Source of the DNA: Deltaproteobacteria bacterium
Lineage (GTDB): Bacteria; Myxococcota_A; Polyangia; Polyangiales; Polyangiaceae
DNA: 64,000 nucleotides
Assembly: GCA_016218915.1 (NCBI GenBank)
Contig: JACRCQ010000074.1
Location: 62,001 to 126,000, forward strand
Direction: 5' to 3'
The notes under the pieces are model-generated. The model ran no database searches. It worked only from the letters and a program-made list of their open reading frames with translations, and was not told where the DNA came from. Positions 8,143 through 17,015 of the stretch are shown here, piece after piece. The number at the start of each line of letters is the position of its first letter. The stretch's first letter is position 1. Made by a program: the position numbers and the translations under genes.

Positions 8143-8775
8143 GTGCTGATCACCGCCCGATATCTCATCGACCTCGCGCGACATCCCAAGACGCGCGCCG
8201 ACGAGCTGTTGGGACTGCGACGACGATTTCGTGCGGCCCAGCGATTGGTGATCGCCTGCGGTCCACAGGAGAGGGCCGCAGCCCAGCACATGCGCGAGCT
8301 GCGCGCGCGGATCTCCGAAGCGATCGGGCGTCCCAGATGCTGCTCCGAGTGCGCGCGCAACTACCCTCCTCCGAACGGGCGATGGGAGGGGGGATACTGT
8401 TGCGGCACCGACACCTGGCGGGTGTTCACCGACGATGAGCTGCAGGCGCTGGCAGCTGCAGGCACCGACACGGCCACGATGTCCAGCCCGCGCAGCGATC
8501 ATGCGGGGTGCACGTTCCGCGGACCCACCGGATGCTCGATCGCGCCTTGGGATCGCCCGAACATCTGCGCGCGCTACCTGTGTCTGACGCTGGTCGCTGA
8601 GCTTCGGGAGCGGGGCGATCTCAAGCCGATCGACGCGATGTGCAACGCGCTTGCAAAGGAGTTCACGCGGTTCCTGGAGCTGCGAGCGGCGCGCGTGAAT
8701 CGCGACGAGCTCCAGGAGCTCGAGCGCGAGCTTGCTTCAGCAGCGCCGGGGCGACGCGGGACGGGCACTCCGTGA
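8143..8775 (+). CDS. Cys-cluster protein of unknown function
   Basis: A 210-aa soluble protein starting at GTG. It has no signal peptide. Cysteines are grouped: RCCSEC at about residue 65, YCCG at about 85, then HAGC, TGC, ICARYLC. The spacing suggests a metal or Fe-S site and is loosely like YkgJ-type zinc/iron cluster proteins (CxxxCxxCC), but the match is not good enough to name it. The C-terminus is helical and charged. Its stop overlaps the start of the next gene (TGATG), so the two are probably co-expressed. Confidence 0.7.
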   Translation: MLITARYLIDLARHPKTRADELLGLRRRFRAAQRLVIACGPQERAAAQHMRELRARISEAIGRPRCCSECARNYPPPNGRWEGGYCCGTDTWRVFTDDELQALAAAGTDTATMSSPRSDHAGCTFRGPTGCSIAPWDRPNICARYLCLTLVAELRERGDLKPIDAMCNALAKEFTRFLELRAARVNRDELQELERELASAAPGRRGTGTP

Positions 8776-9170
8776 TGCGCTCGCGCCCTTCGACCCCGCT
8801 GCAATGGCTGATGCTGCTCCTGGCGGTGGGCTTTGGCGCTGCTGCCGTCTTCCACGCGCTCGCGATCGCGGTGCCGTCGATCGCAGAGCCTTCGCCGGCG
8901 TGGCGACACGGGCTGTTCGTGCTGGTCAACAGCGCGGTCGCTGCCGGGCTGGCTCGACGACCCGCATGGTTCGCGCCGCTGTTCGCAGCGCTGACCGTTC
9001 AGCAGCTCTACAGCCACGGCATTTCGGGATGGCACGCGTGGGTTCGCGAGCAGAGACTCGATTGGGCTTCGCTGCTGGTCGTGATCGCACTGCCGCCCAT
9101 CGCCGTGATGCTGCTCGGCGAAGCGTGGGCGGGCAGGCGAGGACGCCCGGCAGAGCGACCTTCTGTCTAG
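8775..9170 (+). CDS. Small integral membrane protein, four predicted helices
   Basis: A 131-aa protein with about four hydrophobic helices (around residues 8-31, 44-60, 65-80 and 93-118) and a basic C-terminal tail, so it is an inner-membrane protein. Not recognised as a named family. The ATG at 8775 shares a base with the previous stop (TGATG), which decides the start and indicates coupling. Its stop overlaps by four bases, tail to tail, with the OmpA-like lipoprotein on the opposite strand. Confidence 0.7.
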   Translation: MRSRPSTPLQWLMLLLAVGFGAAAVFHALAIAVPSIAEPSPAWRHGLFVLVNSAVAAGLARRPAWFAPLFAALTVQQLYSHGISGWHAWVREQRLDWASLLVVIALPPIAVMLLGEAWAGRRGRPAERPSV

Positions 9171-10039
9171 CCGCCGAAGTCCGCAAGGGATCGAAGGTCG
9201 AGCATCTCCTCGAGGCTCGGCAGGATCACCAGCTCGATGCGTCGATTTCGCTGCATGCCTTCTGGGCTGTCGTTGGGGAACACAGGATCCACGTCGCCGT
9301 AGCCGGCCGCGCTCCAGCGCTGCGGATTGAGCCCTGCGCCCGGCTCGGGCGGGCGCTCGCCGCGCTTGGCCACGGGCACGGTGGGGGTGGTGAGGAAGAC
9401 GACGACCTGTTTTGCGCGAATGAGGGTGAGGCCGAGGTTGTCTGGCGTGCCCGGGCCGACGGGCGGCTTGTTGTCGGTGTGGCTGCGCGCCTGGAACTCG
9501 CGCGTGGTGAGGGACGGGTCGGTCTGGATGATGGAAGCCAGCTTGAGCAGCATGGCTTTGCCGTCAGCCTTGAGCTCGGCCTTGCCTGAATCGAACAAGG
9601 CATCGCCGGGCAGGGTGATGACCATGCGGTTCTTGCGGATGCCGGCCCGTACGCCGAGCTTGGACAGCTCTTCGAGCTTGGTGCGCAGGGCGACCAGGCG
9701 CGCCTTGACGATCTCGAGCAAGCGCTGGCGTGCCTTGTAGCTGTCGAGCGCCTTGCGGACCTCGGCCACGCCTTCGGTCATGTCTTCGATGGGCTTGTCC
9801 TTGGTGTCCACGGCAAGGCCCATGGACACGAGCTGCTGCTCCAGCTCTGCCACGCGGTTGCGCGCCTCGGCCAGCTGCTGGCGAACCTCTCCCAGCTCCT
9901 TCTGGCGTGCGTCGGAGCGTGTGAGCTCGGTGCGCAGTCGTCCGAGCTGAACCTGCCATTCCTCCTCGGAATGCCCGCATCCGGCCAGCGTCGCAGCGAG
10001 CAGGCCGAGGGCGGAGGTGGCAACGAAGAGCTTGTTCAT
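9167..10039 (-). CDS. OmpA-family lipoprotein with coiled-coil stalk
   Basis: A 290-aa lipoprotein: short signal peptide with lipobox LAGC (lipidated Cys about residue 20), a long coiled coil rich in Glu/Arg/Leu heptads (about residues 28-125), then an OmpA C-like peptidoglycan-binding domain. The domain shows FDSGKAEL, the HTDN motif with its Asp, and an Arg in LTLIRAKQVV, the two side chains that bind diaminopimelate in this family, and ends with QRNRRIEL. It probably tethers the outer membrane to peptidoglycan. A paralogue of the same design lies at 50960-51862. It is divergent from alaS. Confidence 0.88.
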   Translation of the reverse strand: MNKLFVATSALGLLAATLAGCGHSEEEWQVQLGRLRTELTRSDARQKELGEVRQQLAEARNRVAELEQQLVSMGLAVDTKDKPIEDMTEGVAEVRKALDSYKARQRLLEIVKARLVALRTKLEELSKLGVRAGIRKNRMVITLPGDALFDSGKAELKADGKAMLLKLASIIQTDPSLTTREFQARSHTDNKPPVGPGTPDNLGLTLIRAKQVVVFLTTPTVPVAKRGERPPEPGAGLNPQRWSAAGYGDVDPVFPNDSPEGMQRNRRIELVILPSLEEMLDLRSLADFGG

Positions 10040-10223
10040 GGTCCGATGGCTCCTTGATCTCGCGCGGGCGGTCAATCCTGTTGCAGTCGCAGCTTGATGC
10101 AAGCCTGTTGCGGGCCAACCGGGCCGGAGAGTTGCGCCAACCCGGCCCGATCCGCCTGTTGTCGCCTGCCCGAAACCCGTAGCCCTTCCCGAGCGGGTCG
10201 CTTCACGCTAGGTACCTCCGGCC

Positions 10224-12920
10224 ATGACTGCTCCCAAGACCTCATCCGAAATCCGCTCTGCGTTCCTCCACTACTTCCAGGAGCACGGCCACGAGGTCGT
10301 CGCCAGCGGATCGTTGATCCCGCCCAACGACCCCACCCTGATGTTCGCGAACGCCGGGATGGTCCAGTTCAAAGACGTCTTCACCGGGCGCGACAAGCGG
10401 GCCTACAAGCGCGCTACCTCGAGCCAGAAGTGCATCCGCATCAGCGGCAAACACAACGACCTCGAGAACGTCGGCCGCACTGCGCGTCACCACACGTTCT
10501 TCGAGATGCTCGGCAACTTCAGCTTTGGCGACTACTTCAAGGCAGATGCCATCGCCTTTGCGTGGGAGCTTCTCACCCGCGATCTCGGCATGGATCCGAG
10601 CAAGCTGGCGATCACCGTGTTCGGTGGTGCGGACGGCATCGCAGCCGACGACGAGGCGCGCGAGATCTGGAAGAAGGTCACCGGATTCGGAGACGATCGC
10701 ATCCTCGGCCTGGGGATGAAGGACAACTTCTGGCAGATGGGCGACACCGGCCCGTGCGGCCCTTGCTCCGAGATCCACTCGTTCGTGGGCGGCGAGCCTG
10801 ACCTGTCGCTGTTCGGCCAGGACCCCGACGAATCCGGGCGCGGCTGGGTGGAGATCTGGAACCTGGTGTTCATGCAGTTCGAGCGATCGATCGTGGACGG
10901 CCAGGCAAAGCTCGATCCGCTCCCTGCCCCGTGCGTCGACACCGGCGCCGGGCTCGAGCGCATCACCGCCGTCATGCAGGGCGTGCTGTCCAACTACGAC
11001 ACCGACCTGTTCCGGCCCATGATCGAGCGGGCAGCCGAGATCGCCGGAAAGAAGTACACGGCGTCGACCGCAGACGACGACACGTCGATGCGCGTGATCG
11101 CGGACCATGCACGCACGACCGCCTTCATGATCGCCGAAGGTGTGATGCCGGATCGCGATGGGCGCCCCTACGTGCTGCGACGCGTGATGCGAAGGGCGAT
11201 CCGCCATGGACACCGCCTCGGAATCCGACGTCCTTTCCTGCACGAAGTCGCGCTCGAAGTCGTGGCGCTCATGAGCGACACGTATCCGGAGCTACGCGAG
11301 CGCAAGGACATGATCGCGAGCGTCGCGGAGCAGGAGGAGGTGCGCTTCCGCGAGACGATCGATCGCGGCCTCAAGATCCTGGAGGAGGAGTTTGGCGCGA
11401 TGAAGGGCAAGGATCAGAAGATCCTGGCCGGCGACGTGGCGTTCAAGCTTTACGACACCTACGGATTCCCGCTCGATCTGACGCAGGTGATCTGCGACGA
11501 GCGCATGATCGGCGTGGACATGGAGGGCTACGACAAGGCGCTGGCCGAGGCCAAGGCTCGTAGCGAAGGCAGCAAGCTGCACGACGACGCAGCGGTGATG
11601 CCTGCCTACCGTGAAGCGCTCGCCAAGGTCGAAGGCGCCAAGGTGAAGTTCGTCGGCTACGACCGCGAGTCGGTCGACGCGACCGTGGTTGCGATCATCC
11701 GCGAAGGCGCCCTTGAGGAGCGCGCAGATGCCGGACAGCAGGTCGAGATCGTGCTCGACGTCACGCCGTTCTACGGCGAAGCGGGCGGCCAGATGGGCGA
11801 CTGCGGCGTGCTCAAGAGCGAGGCTGCGGTCGCAGCGGTGTCCGATGCACAGAAGCCGGTCGACGGTTTGACCGTGCACAAGGCGCAGATCGACAGCGGT
11901 ACGCTGTGCGTGGGCGACAAGGTCGTCGCCACGGTCGACCATGCGAGCAGGGAGGCCACGAGGCGCAACCACTCTGCCACCCACCTGCTGCACTACGCCC
12001 TGCGCAAGGTGCTCGGTGCACACGCGCAACAGAAGGGATCCTTGGTAGGAGCGGATCGGCTGCGATTCGACTTCACGCACGGAAAGCCGCTGGAGGACGC
12101 GGAGCTCGCCCGGATCGAGGATCTGGTCAATGACAAGGTCCTGGTGAATGCGCCGGTCGAGACGCGCGTGATGCCGATCGAAGAGGCGCGCAAGAGCGGC
12201 GCCACGGCGATCTTCGAAGAGAAGTACGGAGACGTGGTGCGCGTGCTCACCATGACGTCGGATTCCGTGGAGCTGTGCGGAGGAACGCACGCTCGTGCCA
12301 CGGGTGACATCGGCCTGTTCAAGATCGTCAGCGAGCAGGGGATCGCTGCAGGCGTGCGTCGCATCGAAGCCGTCACAGGGCTCAACGCGCTCGGCTACGT
12401 CCGAGGGCTCGAGGACACGGTGCAGCGCGCCGCCAAGGTCGCAAAGACCGGAGGCGCGGATCTGATCGACAAGCTCGAGAAGATCGTGTCCCGCGAGCGG
12501 GAGCTGGAGAAGCAGATCGCAGAGCTGACCCGCAAGCTGGCGATGGGTGGAGGCGGGGGCGTGGATGCGCTGCTGGGCAAGGCGCGCGAGGTCAAAGGCG
12601 TGAAGGTGCTGTCGATTCGTGCTGAAGTGGCGGATCCGGCAGCGCTTCGAGAGATGGCCGAGAAGCTTCGGGACAAGCTGGGGGACGCGGTTGTGGTCGT
12701 AGGTGCGGCGGCAGGCGAGAAGGCTTCCCTCGTGGCTACCGTCTCCAAAGCGCTCACCCAGCGCATCAAGGCAGGAGATCTCGTGCGTCCGATCGCCAAG
12801 CTCGTGGGAGGCTCGGGCGGAGGGCGTCCGGACATGGCACAAGCGGGCGGCTCGGATCCGTCGAAGCTCGACGAAGCTCTCGAGCAGGTCTACGAGCTGG
12901 TCGCGCAGATGTTGGTCTGA
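10224..12920 (+). CDS. alaS: Alanyl-tRNA synthetase
   Basis: An 898-aa class II synthetase of normal length that charges tRNA-Ala. The N-terminus has the family hallmark of a short lead-in, then FANAGMVQFKDVF, followed by RKHNDLENVG-type motif 2 and GxGxER motif 3 (GAGLERI). The editing domain has the zinc-binding HxxxH (HSATHLLH) and the later CGGTHARATGDIG motif. The C-terminal part has a coiled coil and a Gly-rich C-Ala domain (GGSGGGRPDMAQAGG). Start ATG at 10224 matches the expected N-terminus. It is preceded by a 184-bp divergent intergenic region. Confidence 0.98.
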   Translation: MTAPKTSSEIRSAFLHYFQEHGHEVVASGSLIPPNDPTLMFANAGMVQFKDVFTGRDKRAYKRATSSQKCIRISGKHNDLENVGRTARHHTFFEMLGNFSFGDYFKADAIAFAWELLTRDLGMDPSKLAITVFGGADGIAADDEAREIWKKVTGFGDDRILGLGMKDNFWQMGDTGPCGPCSEIHSFVGGEPDLSLFGQDPDESGRGWVEIWNLVFMQFERSIVDGQAKLDPLPAPCVDTGAGLERITAVMQGVLSNYDTDLFRPMIERAAEIAGKKYTASTADDDTSMRVIADHARTTAFMIAEGVMPDRDGRPYVLRRVMRRAIRHGHRLGIRRPFLHEVALEVVALMSDTYPELRERKDMIASVAEQEEVRFRETIDRGLKILEEEFGAMKGKDQKILAGDVAFKLYDTYGFPLDLTQVICDERMIGVDMEGYDKALAEAKARSEGSKLHDDAAVMPAYREALAKVEGAKVKFVGYDRESVDATVVAIIREGALEERADAGQQVEIVLDVTPFYGEAGGQMGDCGVLKSEAAVAAVSDAQKPVDGLTVHKAQIDSGTLCVGDKVVATVDHASREATRRNHSATHLLHYALRKVLGAHAQQKGSLVGADRLRFDFTHGKPLEDAELARIEDLVNDKVLVNAPVETRVMPIEEARKSGATAIFEEKYGDVVRVLTMTSDSVELCGGTHARATGDIGLFKIVSEQGIAAGVRRIEAVTGLNALGYVRGLEDTVQRAAKVAKTGGADLIDKLEKIVSRERELEKQIAELTRKLAMGGGGGVDALLGKAREVKGVKVLSIRAEVADPAALREMAEKLRDKLGDAVVVVGAAAGEKASLVATVSKALTQRIKAGDLVRPIAKLVGGSGGGRPDMAQAGGSDPSKLDEALEQVYELVAQMLV

Positions 12921-13116
12921 GGCTACGCCACCCTGATCGCGTTGCCCCACCCCTCGGGTGCCCTGCAACGCGAGTTTCCGCAGAATTCAAGCACAAATCG
13001 CGATGGTCTGGAGCTTGCTTATGCATCGGGCAGCCCCGGTGGACCCGCCTCGGCTTGTGGGATGCGGGTTCTACTTCCTTGTCTTTACAGGGTCCGGCGG
13101 GGCCCGCGGCTTCCTC

Positions 13117-13146
13117 ACGCCAGGTGCGTTCGTTCGCACCTGGCGT
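13117..13146 (+). terminator. Perfect 12-bp hairpin between convergent genes
   Basis: ACGCCAGGTGCG at 13117-13128 pairs with CGCACCTGGCGT at 13135-13146 around a 6-nt loop. It lies in the 256-bp gap between alaS (plus) and the GDT1-family gene (minus), followed on the plus strand by CTTGCTTCC, a weak T-containing tail. It probably ends alaS transcription. No gene is seen in the rest of the gap. Confidence 0.5.
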
Positions 13147-13176
13147 CTTGCTTCCATCCGCCCGCAAAGCTCGCTC

Positions 13177-13473
13177 TCATCCGGACCGCGACGTCCACAG
13201 CGTCCAGATTCCCAGCCCGATGAATAGCAGCGCCGAAACGCGCTTGAGCACGAGCGGCGATACCCAGCGCGCGATCACGTCAGCGCCCAGCACTGCGATC
13301 GCGCTGGTGGCGATCAGTGCCAGTGACGCTCCGATGAACACGGCGAGGCGCGCCCGTGAGCCGGCTGCAAGCCCGAGAGCCGCGAGCTGGGTCTTGTCGC
13401 CGAGCTCGGCCACGAAGACTGTGACGAAAGCAGTGAGAAGGACGCGCCAATCCATCGGCCGGTCGTAGCGCAT
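13177..13473 (-). CDS. GDT1/TMEM165 (UPF0016) family membrane protein, half-size
   Basis: A 98-aa membrane protein with three predicted helices. Near its start is the family signature E-x-G-D-K-T (AELGDKTQ), which lines the cation path of these Mn2+/Ca2+ exporters. Many family members carry two such halves; this one has only one, so it would need to act as a dimer, as known for some bacterial members. It follows tpx by 14 bp on the same strand, so they probably form an operon, consistent with a link between manganese and oxidative stress. The start could also be the ATG at 13456. Confidence 0.82.
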   Translation of the reverse strand: MRYDRPMDWRVLLTAFVTVFVAELGDKTQLAALGLAAGSRARLAVFIGASLALIATSAIAVLGADVIARWVSPLVLKRVSALLFIGLGIWTLWTSRSG

Positions 13474-13487
13474 AAAGCGCTGCGCGC

Positions 13488-13991
13488 TCAACCGTGCAGC
13501 GCTTGCAGAGCCTTGTCGTAGTCGGGCTCCTGGGCGATTTCGGGGACTTGCTGGACGTACACCACGGTGTCGTTCGCATCGAGCACGACCACCGCGCGGC
13601 TCAGCAGCCCCGCAAGCGGACCATCCACGATGCGCACGCCGTAGTCCTCGCCGAACTTGCGGGCACGCAGCTCGCTGAGCGGCACCACGGACTTGATCCC
13701 TTCTGCCTCGCAGAAGCGTCCCTGGGCAAACGGCAGATCCGCCGAGATGGTCAGAAGCACAGCGCCCTCGACCTTGCTTGCGTCGAGATTGAAGCGCCGC
13801 GCTGAGGCAGCACACACGCCGGTGTCGAGGCTCGGCACGATGTTGAGCAGCTTGCGCTTGCCGGCGAAGTCCTTGAGCGAGACGTCGGACAGGTCGCCGC
13901 GGGTGAGCAGGAAGTCGGGCGCTTTCGAGCCGACCTTGGGCAGCTCGCCTACGGTGTGGATCGGATTGCCTTTGAGCGTGATGGTCGCCAT
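13488..13991 (-). CDS. tpx: Thiol peroxidase
   Basis: A 167-aa atypical 2-Cys peroxiredoxin of full length. The peroxidatic Cys is in SLDTGVCAAS and the resolving Cys in GRFCEAEG, separated as in E. coli Tpx, and the TLKGNPI start, ISADLPFAQGRFC and ADGPL-like DGPLAGLLSRAVVV stretches match the family closely. It reduces hydrogen and alkyl peroxides using thioredoxin. The start ATG follows a purine-rich GGAGAA stretch. It is divergent from the AmgK-like kinase gene and leads the GDT1-family gene. Confidence 0.96.
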   Translation of the reverse strand: MATITLKGNPIHTVGELPKVGSKAPDFLLTRGDLSDVSLKDFAGKRKLLNIVPSLDTGVCAASARRFNLDASKVEGAVLLTISADLPFAQGRFCEAEGIKSVVPLSELRARKFGEDYGVRIVDGPLAGLLSRAVVVLDANDTVVYVQQVPEIAQEPDYDKALQALHG

Positions 13992-14135
13992 GGGAGTTCT
14001 CCGCGGGTTGTTCGAGGGTCGCTCCCTTCGATGCACCGGGCTGCCTGCGGGATTCCACCCAAAACGACAAAAGAGCACCGGAAGGGGAGCTGTGAGAACT
14101 GGGCCGGCACCGCGCGATTGCGATAGACAAGGCCC

Positions 14136-15170
14136 GTGTTCACCCTCGACCTGCAGGACCTGCGCGATCTTCTGAAATCGACCACCGGCGCTCCTCCCCA
14201 GAGCATCGTCCCGATGCCGGGTGGCGCCTCGACCCGGAAGTTCTTCCGTGTGACCCTCGAGAATCGCTCCGCAGTGGCGATGTTCGTGCCCGACCTGGCC
14301 CACTCCGACGAGATCGAGAAGAAAGGCAAGCCCAGACGCTGGCCGTACCTCGAAGTCCGGGACTTGCTGCACGACCGCGGCGTGCGCGTCCCTGCACTGA
14401 TCGCGGATGGCACGGATCGCGGCTGGACCGTGGTGGAGGATCTCGGTGACCAGACGATGGCCGAGCGCCTGCTGGAGCAGCCGCAGGACAAGCGCACCAT
14501 CTACCAGGCCGCGGTGACGGATCTCGCGCGAGCGCAGCTCGCACTCGAAAAGCTGCCTGAGGACAGCGTGGTGCGCACGCGAGCCTTCGACTACGACCTG
14601 CTGCGCTGGGAGATCGAGCACTTCCGCGAGTGGGGGCTCGACGCGCTGGATCGACCCTTGGCAGAAGGTGCAAAGGACGCCTTCGACGCGGTGGCGGATC
14701 GCATCGCACGTCGCGTCGCGGATCTGCCGAGGGGGTTCGTGCATCGCGACTACCAGAGTCGCAACCTGATGGTCCTGTCTGGCCCCGGGGAGCCGGTGGA
14801 GCTGGCGTGGGTCGACTTCCAGGACGCGCTGATGGGACCGATGGTCTACGATCTGGTGGCGCTTCTCAACGACAGCTACCAGCAGTTCGATCGCGCGTTC
14901 GTCGAAGAGCGCCTGGAGGAATTCGGACAGGCGCGCGGCCTGAGCGAGCCGGATCGCAAAGCGCTCGTGGGCCAATTCGATCTGGTGACCGTGCAGCGCA
15001 AGCTCAAGGATGCAGGTCGTTTCGTGTTCATCGACCGGGTGAAAAAGGACCCGTCGTACCTCAAGTTCGTGGAGCCGACCCTGCACAAGGTCCGGACTTC
15101 CATCGATCGGCTCCCAGGCGACCCCGACCTGCGGGAGCTACGAAAGATTCTCGCCTACGTTCTCGATTGA
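14136..15170 (+). CDS. AmgK-like sugar kinase (aminoglycoside phosphotransferase fold)
   Basis: A 344-aa kinase-fold protein. Catalytic loop HRDYQSRNLM (Asp as base) and metal-binding WVDFQDALMGPMVYDLVALL are both present; the latter matches the AmgK group, anomeric MurNAc/GlcNAc kinases of a peptidoglycan-recycling route that bypasses fosfomycin-sensitive steps. The usual partner MurU is not adjacent, so the assignment to AmgK rather than another phosphotransferase is likely but not proven. Start GTG at 14136. The next genes on the same strand are a tiny secreted protein and a Sua5/YciO protein. Confidence 0.82.
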   Translation: MFTLDLQDLRDLLKSTTGAPPQSIVPMPGGASTRKFFRVTLENRSAVAMFVPDLAHSDEIEKKGKPRRWPYLEVRDLLHDRGVRVPALIADGTDRGWTVVEDLGDQTMAERLLEQPQDKRTIYQAAVTDLARAQLALEKLPEDSVVRTRAFDYDLLRWEIEHFREWGLDALDRPLAEGAKDAFDAVADRIARRVADLPRGFVHRDYQSRNLMVLSGPGEPVELAWVDFQDALMGPMVYDLVALLNDSYQQFDRAFVEERLEEFGQARGLSEPDRKALVGQFDLVTVQRKLKDAGRFVFIDRVKKDPSYLKFVEPTLHKVRTSIDRLPGDPDLRELRKILAYVLD

Positions 15171-15241
15171 ACGCGATCGGCTGCTGGGGGCTGGCGGCGC
15201 GACCATCGACCGCATGCTAGGATTTCGGCTGGAGGTCCCAG

Positions 15242-15487
15242 ATGATCCAGCGTGCGCTCGTGTTCGCAGCAATCGGTGTTGCACTGACCCTGGCGGCAAC
15301 CTCGCAGGCGGAAGAGCGACGAAAGCCGACCAAGGGGCCGATCGAGGTGAAGATGGTCATCACGGTTCGCCCGCGCGCTATCGTTTCGATCGACGTCGCG
15401 CGCGTCAAGCCCGAGCTCGCGAGCGTGCAGTTCCAGGAGGCGTTCGCGTCACGCGTGGAAACGGCCGCGTACAAAGAGCCGTTCTAG
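15242..15487 (+). CDS. Small secreted protein of unknown function
   Basis: An 81-aa protein with a GGAGG site six bases before ATG. Residues 1-23 form a signal peptide (cleavage near SQA-EE). The mature part is about 58 residues, begins with charged residues and then has beta-like strands (VKMVITVRPRAIVSID). No cysteines, no recognisable family. The clear ribosome site and signal peptide support a real gene. Confidence 0.65.
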   Translation: MIQRALVFAAIGVALTLAATSQAEERRKPTKGPIEVKMVITVRPRAIVSIDVARVKPELASVQFQEAFASRVETAAYKEPF

Positions 15488-15562
15488 ACCCACCCGGCCT
15501 CTGTCCTATTTCCTTGAGCAGGGGGTGGATGTCAGGTAACGAGCGCACCACGTTCGTTCGCC

Positions 15563-16168
15563 ATGCTGCTGTCGATCAACCCTGAGCACCCTGAGCCGAG
15601 AAAGGTCCGCAGAGCTGTTGATCTGCTCGAGGCCGGCCAGGTGATCGCCTATCCGACCGACACCTCCTACGGCATCGGCTGCGATCTGTTCAACAAGCGG
15701 GCGATTGATCGCGTCTACCAGATTCGTCAGCTGCCCGAGAAGCACCAGCTCAGCTTCATCTGCCCTGACCTGAGCGACATCGCCCGCTATGCGATCGTGG
15801 ACAACTCGCAGTACCGCTTGCTCAAGCGCCTGCTGCCAGGTCCGTACACGTTCATCCTCGAGGCCACGCGCGAAGTCCCCAAGATCGTGCAGTCCAAGAA
15901 GAAGACCGTGGGCATCCGGGTGCCGAACAACGAAGTGGTCCTGGCGATGGTGCGGGAGCTCGGACGGCCGATCGTGAGCACGACCGCAGCGCCGTCGGGT
16001 GGAGATCCGATGATCGATCCGGACGAGATCGACGAGATGTTCAGTGGGCTGGCGCTGGTGCTCGACGCTGGGGTGGGCGGGTCAGTTCCGACCACGATCG
16101 TGGATCTGACCGGTGGCGAAGTGCGGGTGGTGCGAGAAGGGGCAGGGCCGGTGGACGAGCTCGGCTGA
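15563..16168 (+). CDS. Sua5/YciO/YrdC family L-threonylcarbamoyladenylate synthase-like protein
   Basis: A 201-aa protein with the whole YrdC fold. It has AGQVIAYPTDTSYGIGCDL near the N-terminus, LLPGPYTFIL and VGIRVPNN in the middle, and PIVSTTAAPSGG near the active site, ending in a variable tail. Family members make threonylcarbamoyl-AMP for tRNA t6A37. The length and the KKTVGIRVP stretch resemble the YciO branch, whose exact role is less certain than TsaC, so the enzyme may or may not be the essential t6A synthase. Confidence 0.88.
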   Translation: MLLSINPEHPEPRKVRRAVDLLEAGQVIAYPTDTSYGIGCDLFNKRAIDRVYQIRQLPEKHQLSFICPDLSDIARYAIVDNSQYRLLKRLLPGPYTFILEATREVPKIVQSKKKTVGIRVPNNEVVLAMVRELGRPIVSTTAAPSGGDPMIDPDEIDEMFSGLALVLDAGVGGSVPTTIVDLTGGEVRVVREGAGPVDELG

Positions 16169-16297
16169 GCGTGCGATTTGGGGGGCGGACGGCGAATCGT
16201 GTTCGGACGCGGACGGATCGGCCTTGTTTGAAGGCTATCCCAGCAAACGCACAAAACCGCTCACCTTGCCACGGACCTGGCCTAGCATCATGGGGCC

Positions 16298-16981
16298 ATG
16301 ATGATCCAAGAAGGAACCCACGGAAAGCGTCGCAGTTCAACAGGAACCCTTGCGGTTGCCGCCGGTGTTGCGGCTGCATGCTGTGCGCTGACGATGGCGC
16401 GCGGAGCAGACGCTCAGATCAAGCAGCCTGGCGCGCACGCGCGTTATTCGGTGGAGCTCGAGCCCCACGCGGCGATCTGGTGGCGGGACAGCGGCGACAC
16501 GTACTGGACCAACAACTCAGGGTGGGGCCTGGGCTTCCGCGCGTCCATTCCGCTCGTGGACAACGGGTTCGTTTCCACCATCAACAACAACGTCGCCCTC
16601 GGCTTCGGCCTCGACTGGGGACACTTCAGCCACAAGTGCTACTGGTGGGGTTGGAACCCAAATGATCCCCGCTACTACGGCAACAACGACTGCACTGCCA
16701 ACACGATCTGGCTACCGGTCGTGATGCAGTGGAACTTCTTCATCACCAAAGCGTTCAGTGTCTTTGGTGAGCCAGGGCTCGCCATCCGACACTCCTGGTG
16801 GAACTGGAACAACGGTTGGTGCGGCCCCGGCAACAACCCCTATCGATGCGATTGGAACGACAGCAGCACGGGTTTGGAGCCGGTCTTCTTCGTGGGCGGC
16901 CGCGTCGGCAACGACAAGGTCTCCTTTACGTTCCGGTTGGGCTGGCCTTATGCATCCGTAGGTGCTTCATTCTTCCTGTAG
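16298..16981 (+). CDS. Predicted outer-membrane beta-barrel protein, Trp/Asn-rich
   Basis: A 227-aa protein with a signal peptide (cleavage near ADA-QI, about residue 40; the early part is basic). The mature part alternates hydrophobic and polar residues in strands, has aromatic girdle residues and ends in GASFFL, a C-terminal Phe-Leu typical of outer-membrane barrels. An internal region is very rich in Trp, Asn and Gly (WWNWNNGWCG), with four cysteines in loops. Not a named family. It precedes the RseP-type protease by 34 bp. Confidence 0.7.
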   Translation: MMIQEGTHGKRRSSTGTLAVAAGVAAACCALTMARGADAQIKQPGAHARYSVELEPHAAIWWRDSGDTYWTNNSGWGLGFRASIPLVDNGFVSTINNNVALGFGLDWGHFSHKCYWWGWNPNDPRYYGNNDCTANTIWLPVVMQWNFFITKAFSVFGEPGLAIRHSWWNWNNGWCGPGNNPYRCDWNDSSTGLEPVFFVGGRVGNDKVSFTFRLGWPYASVGASFFL

Positions 16982-17015
16982 CAAGTCCTGAACGCCGCCC
17001 TTCGGCACACGCAGA

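Noticed and set aside
10121..10148. GC-rich inverted repeat (GGGCCGG / CCGGCCC) before alaS as a riboswitch or T-box
   Set aside because: Loop is long (14 nt), the stem is short, and there is no specifier hairpin or T-box consensus. It may be chance in GC-rich DNA.
13177..14130. One long protein covering both GDT1-family and tpx regions on the minus strand
   Set aside because: The frame of the GDT1-family gene runs backwards through tpx, but tpx is clear in its own frame and the upstream part of this long frame has no membrane helix or start signal.
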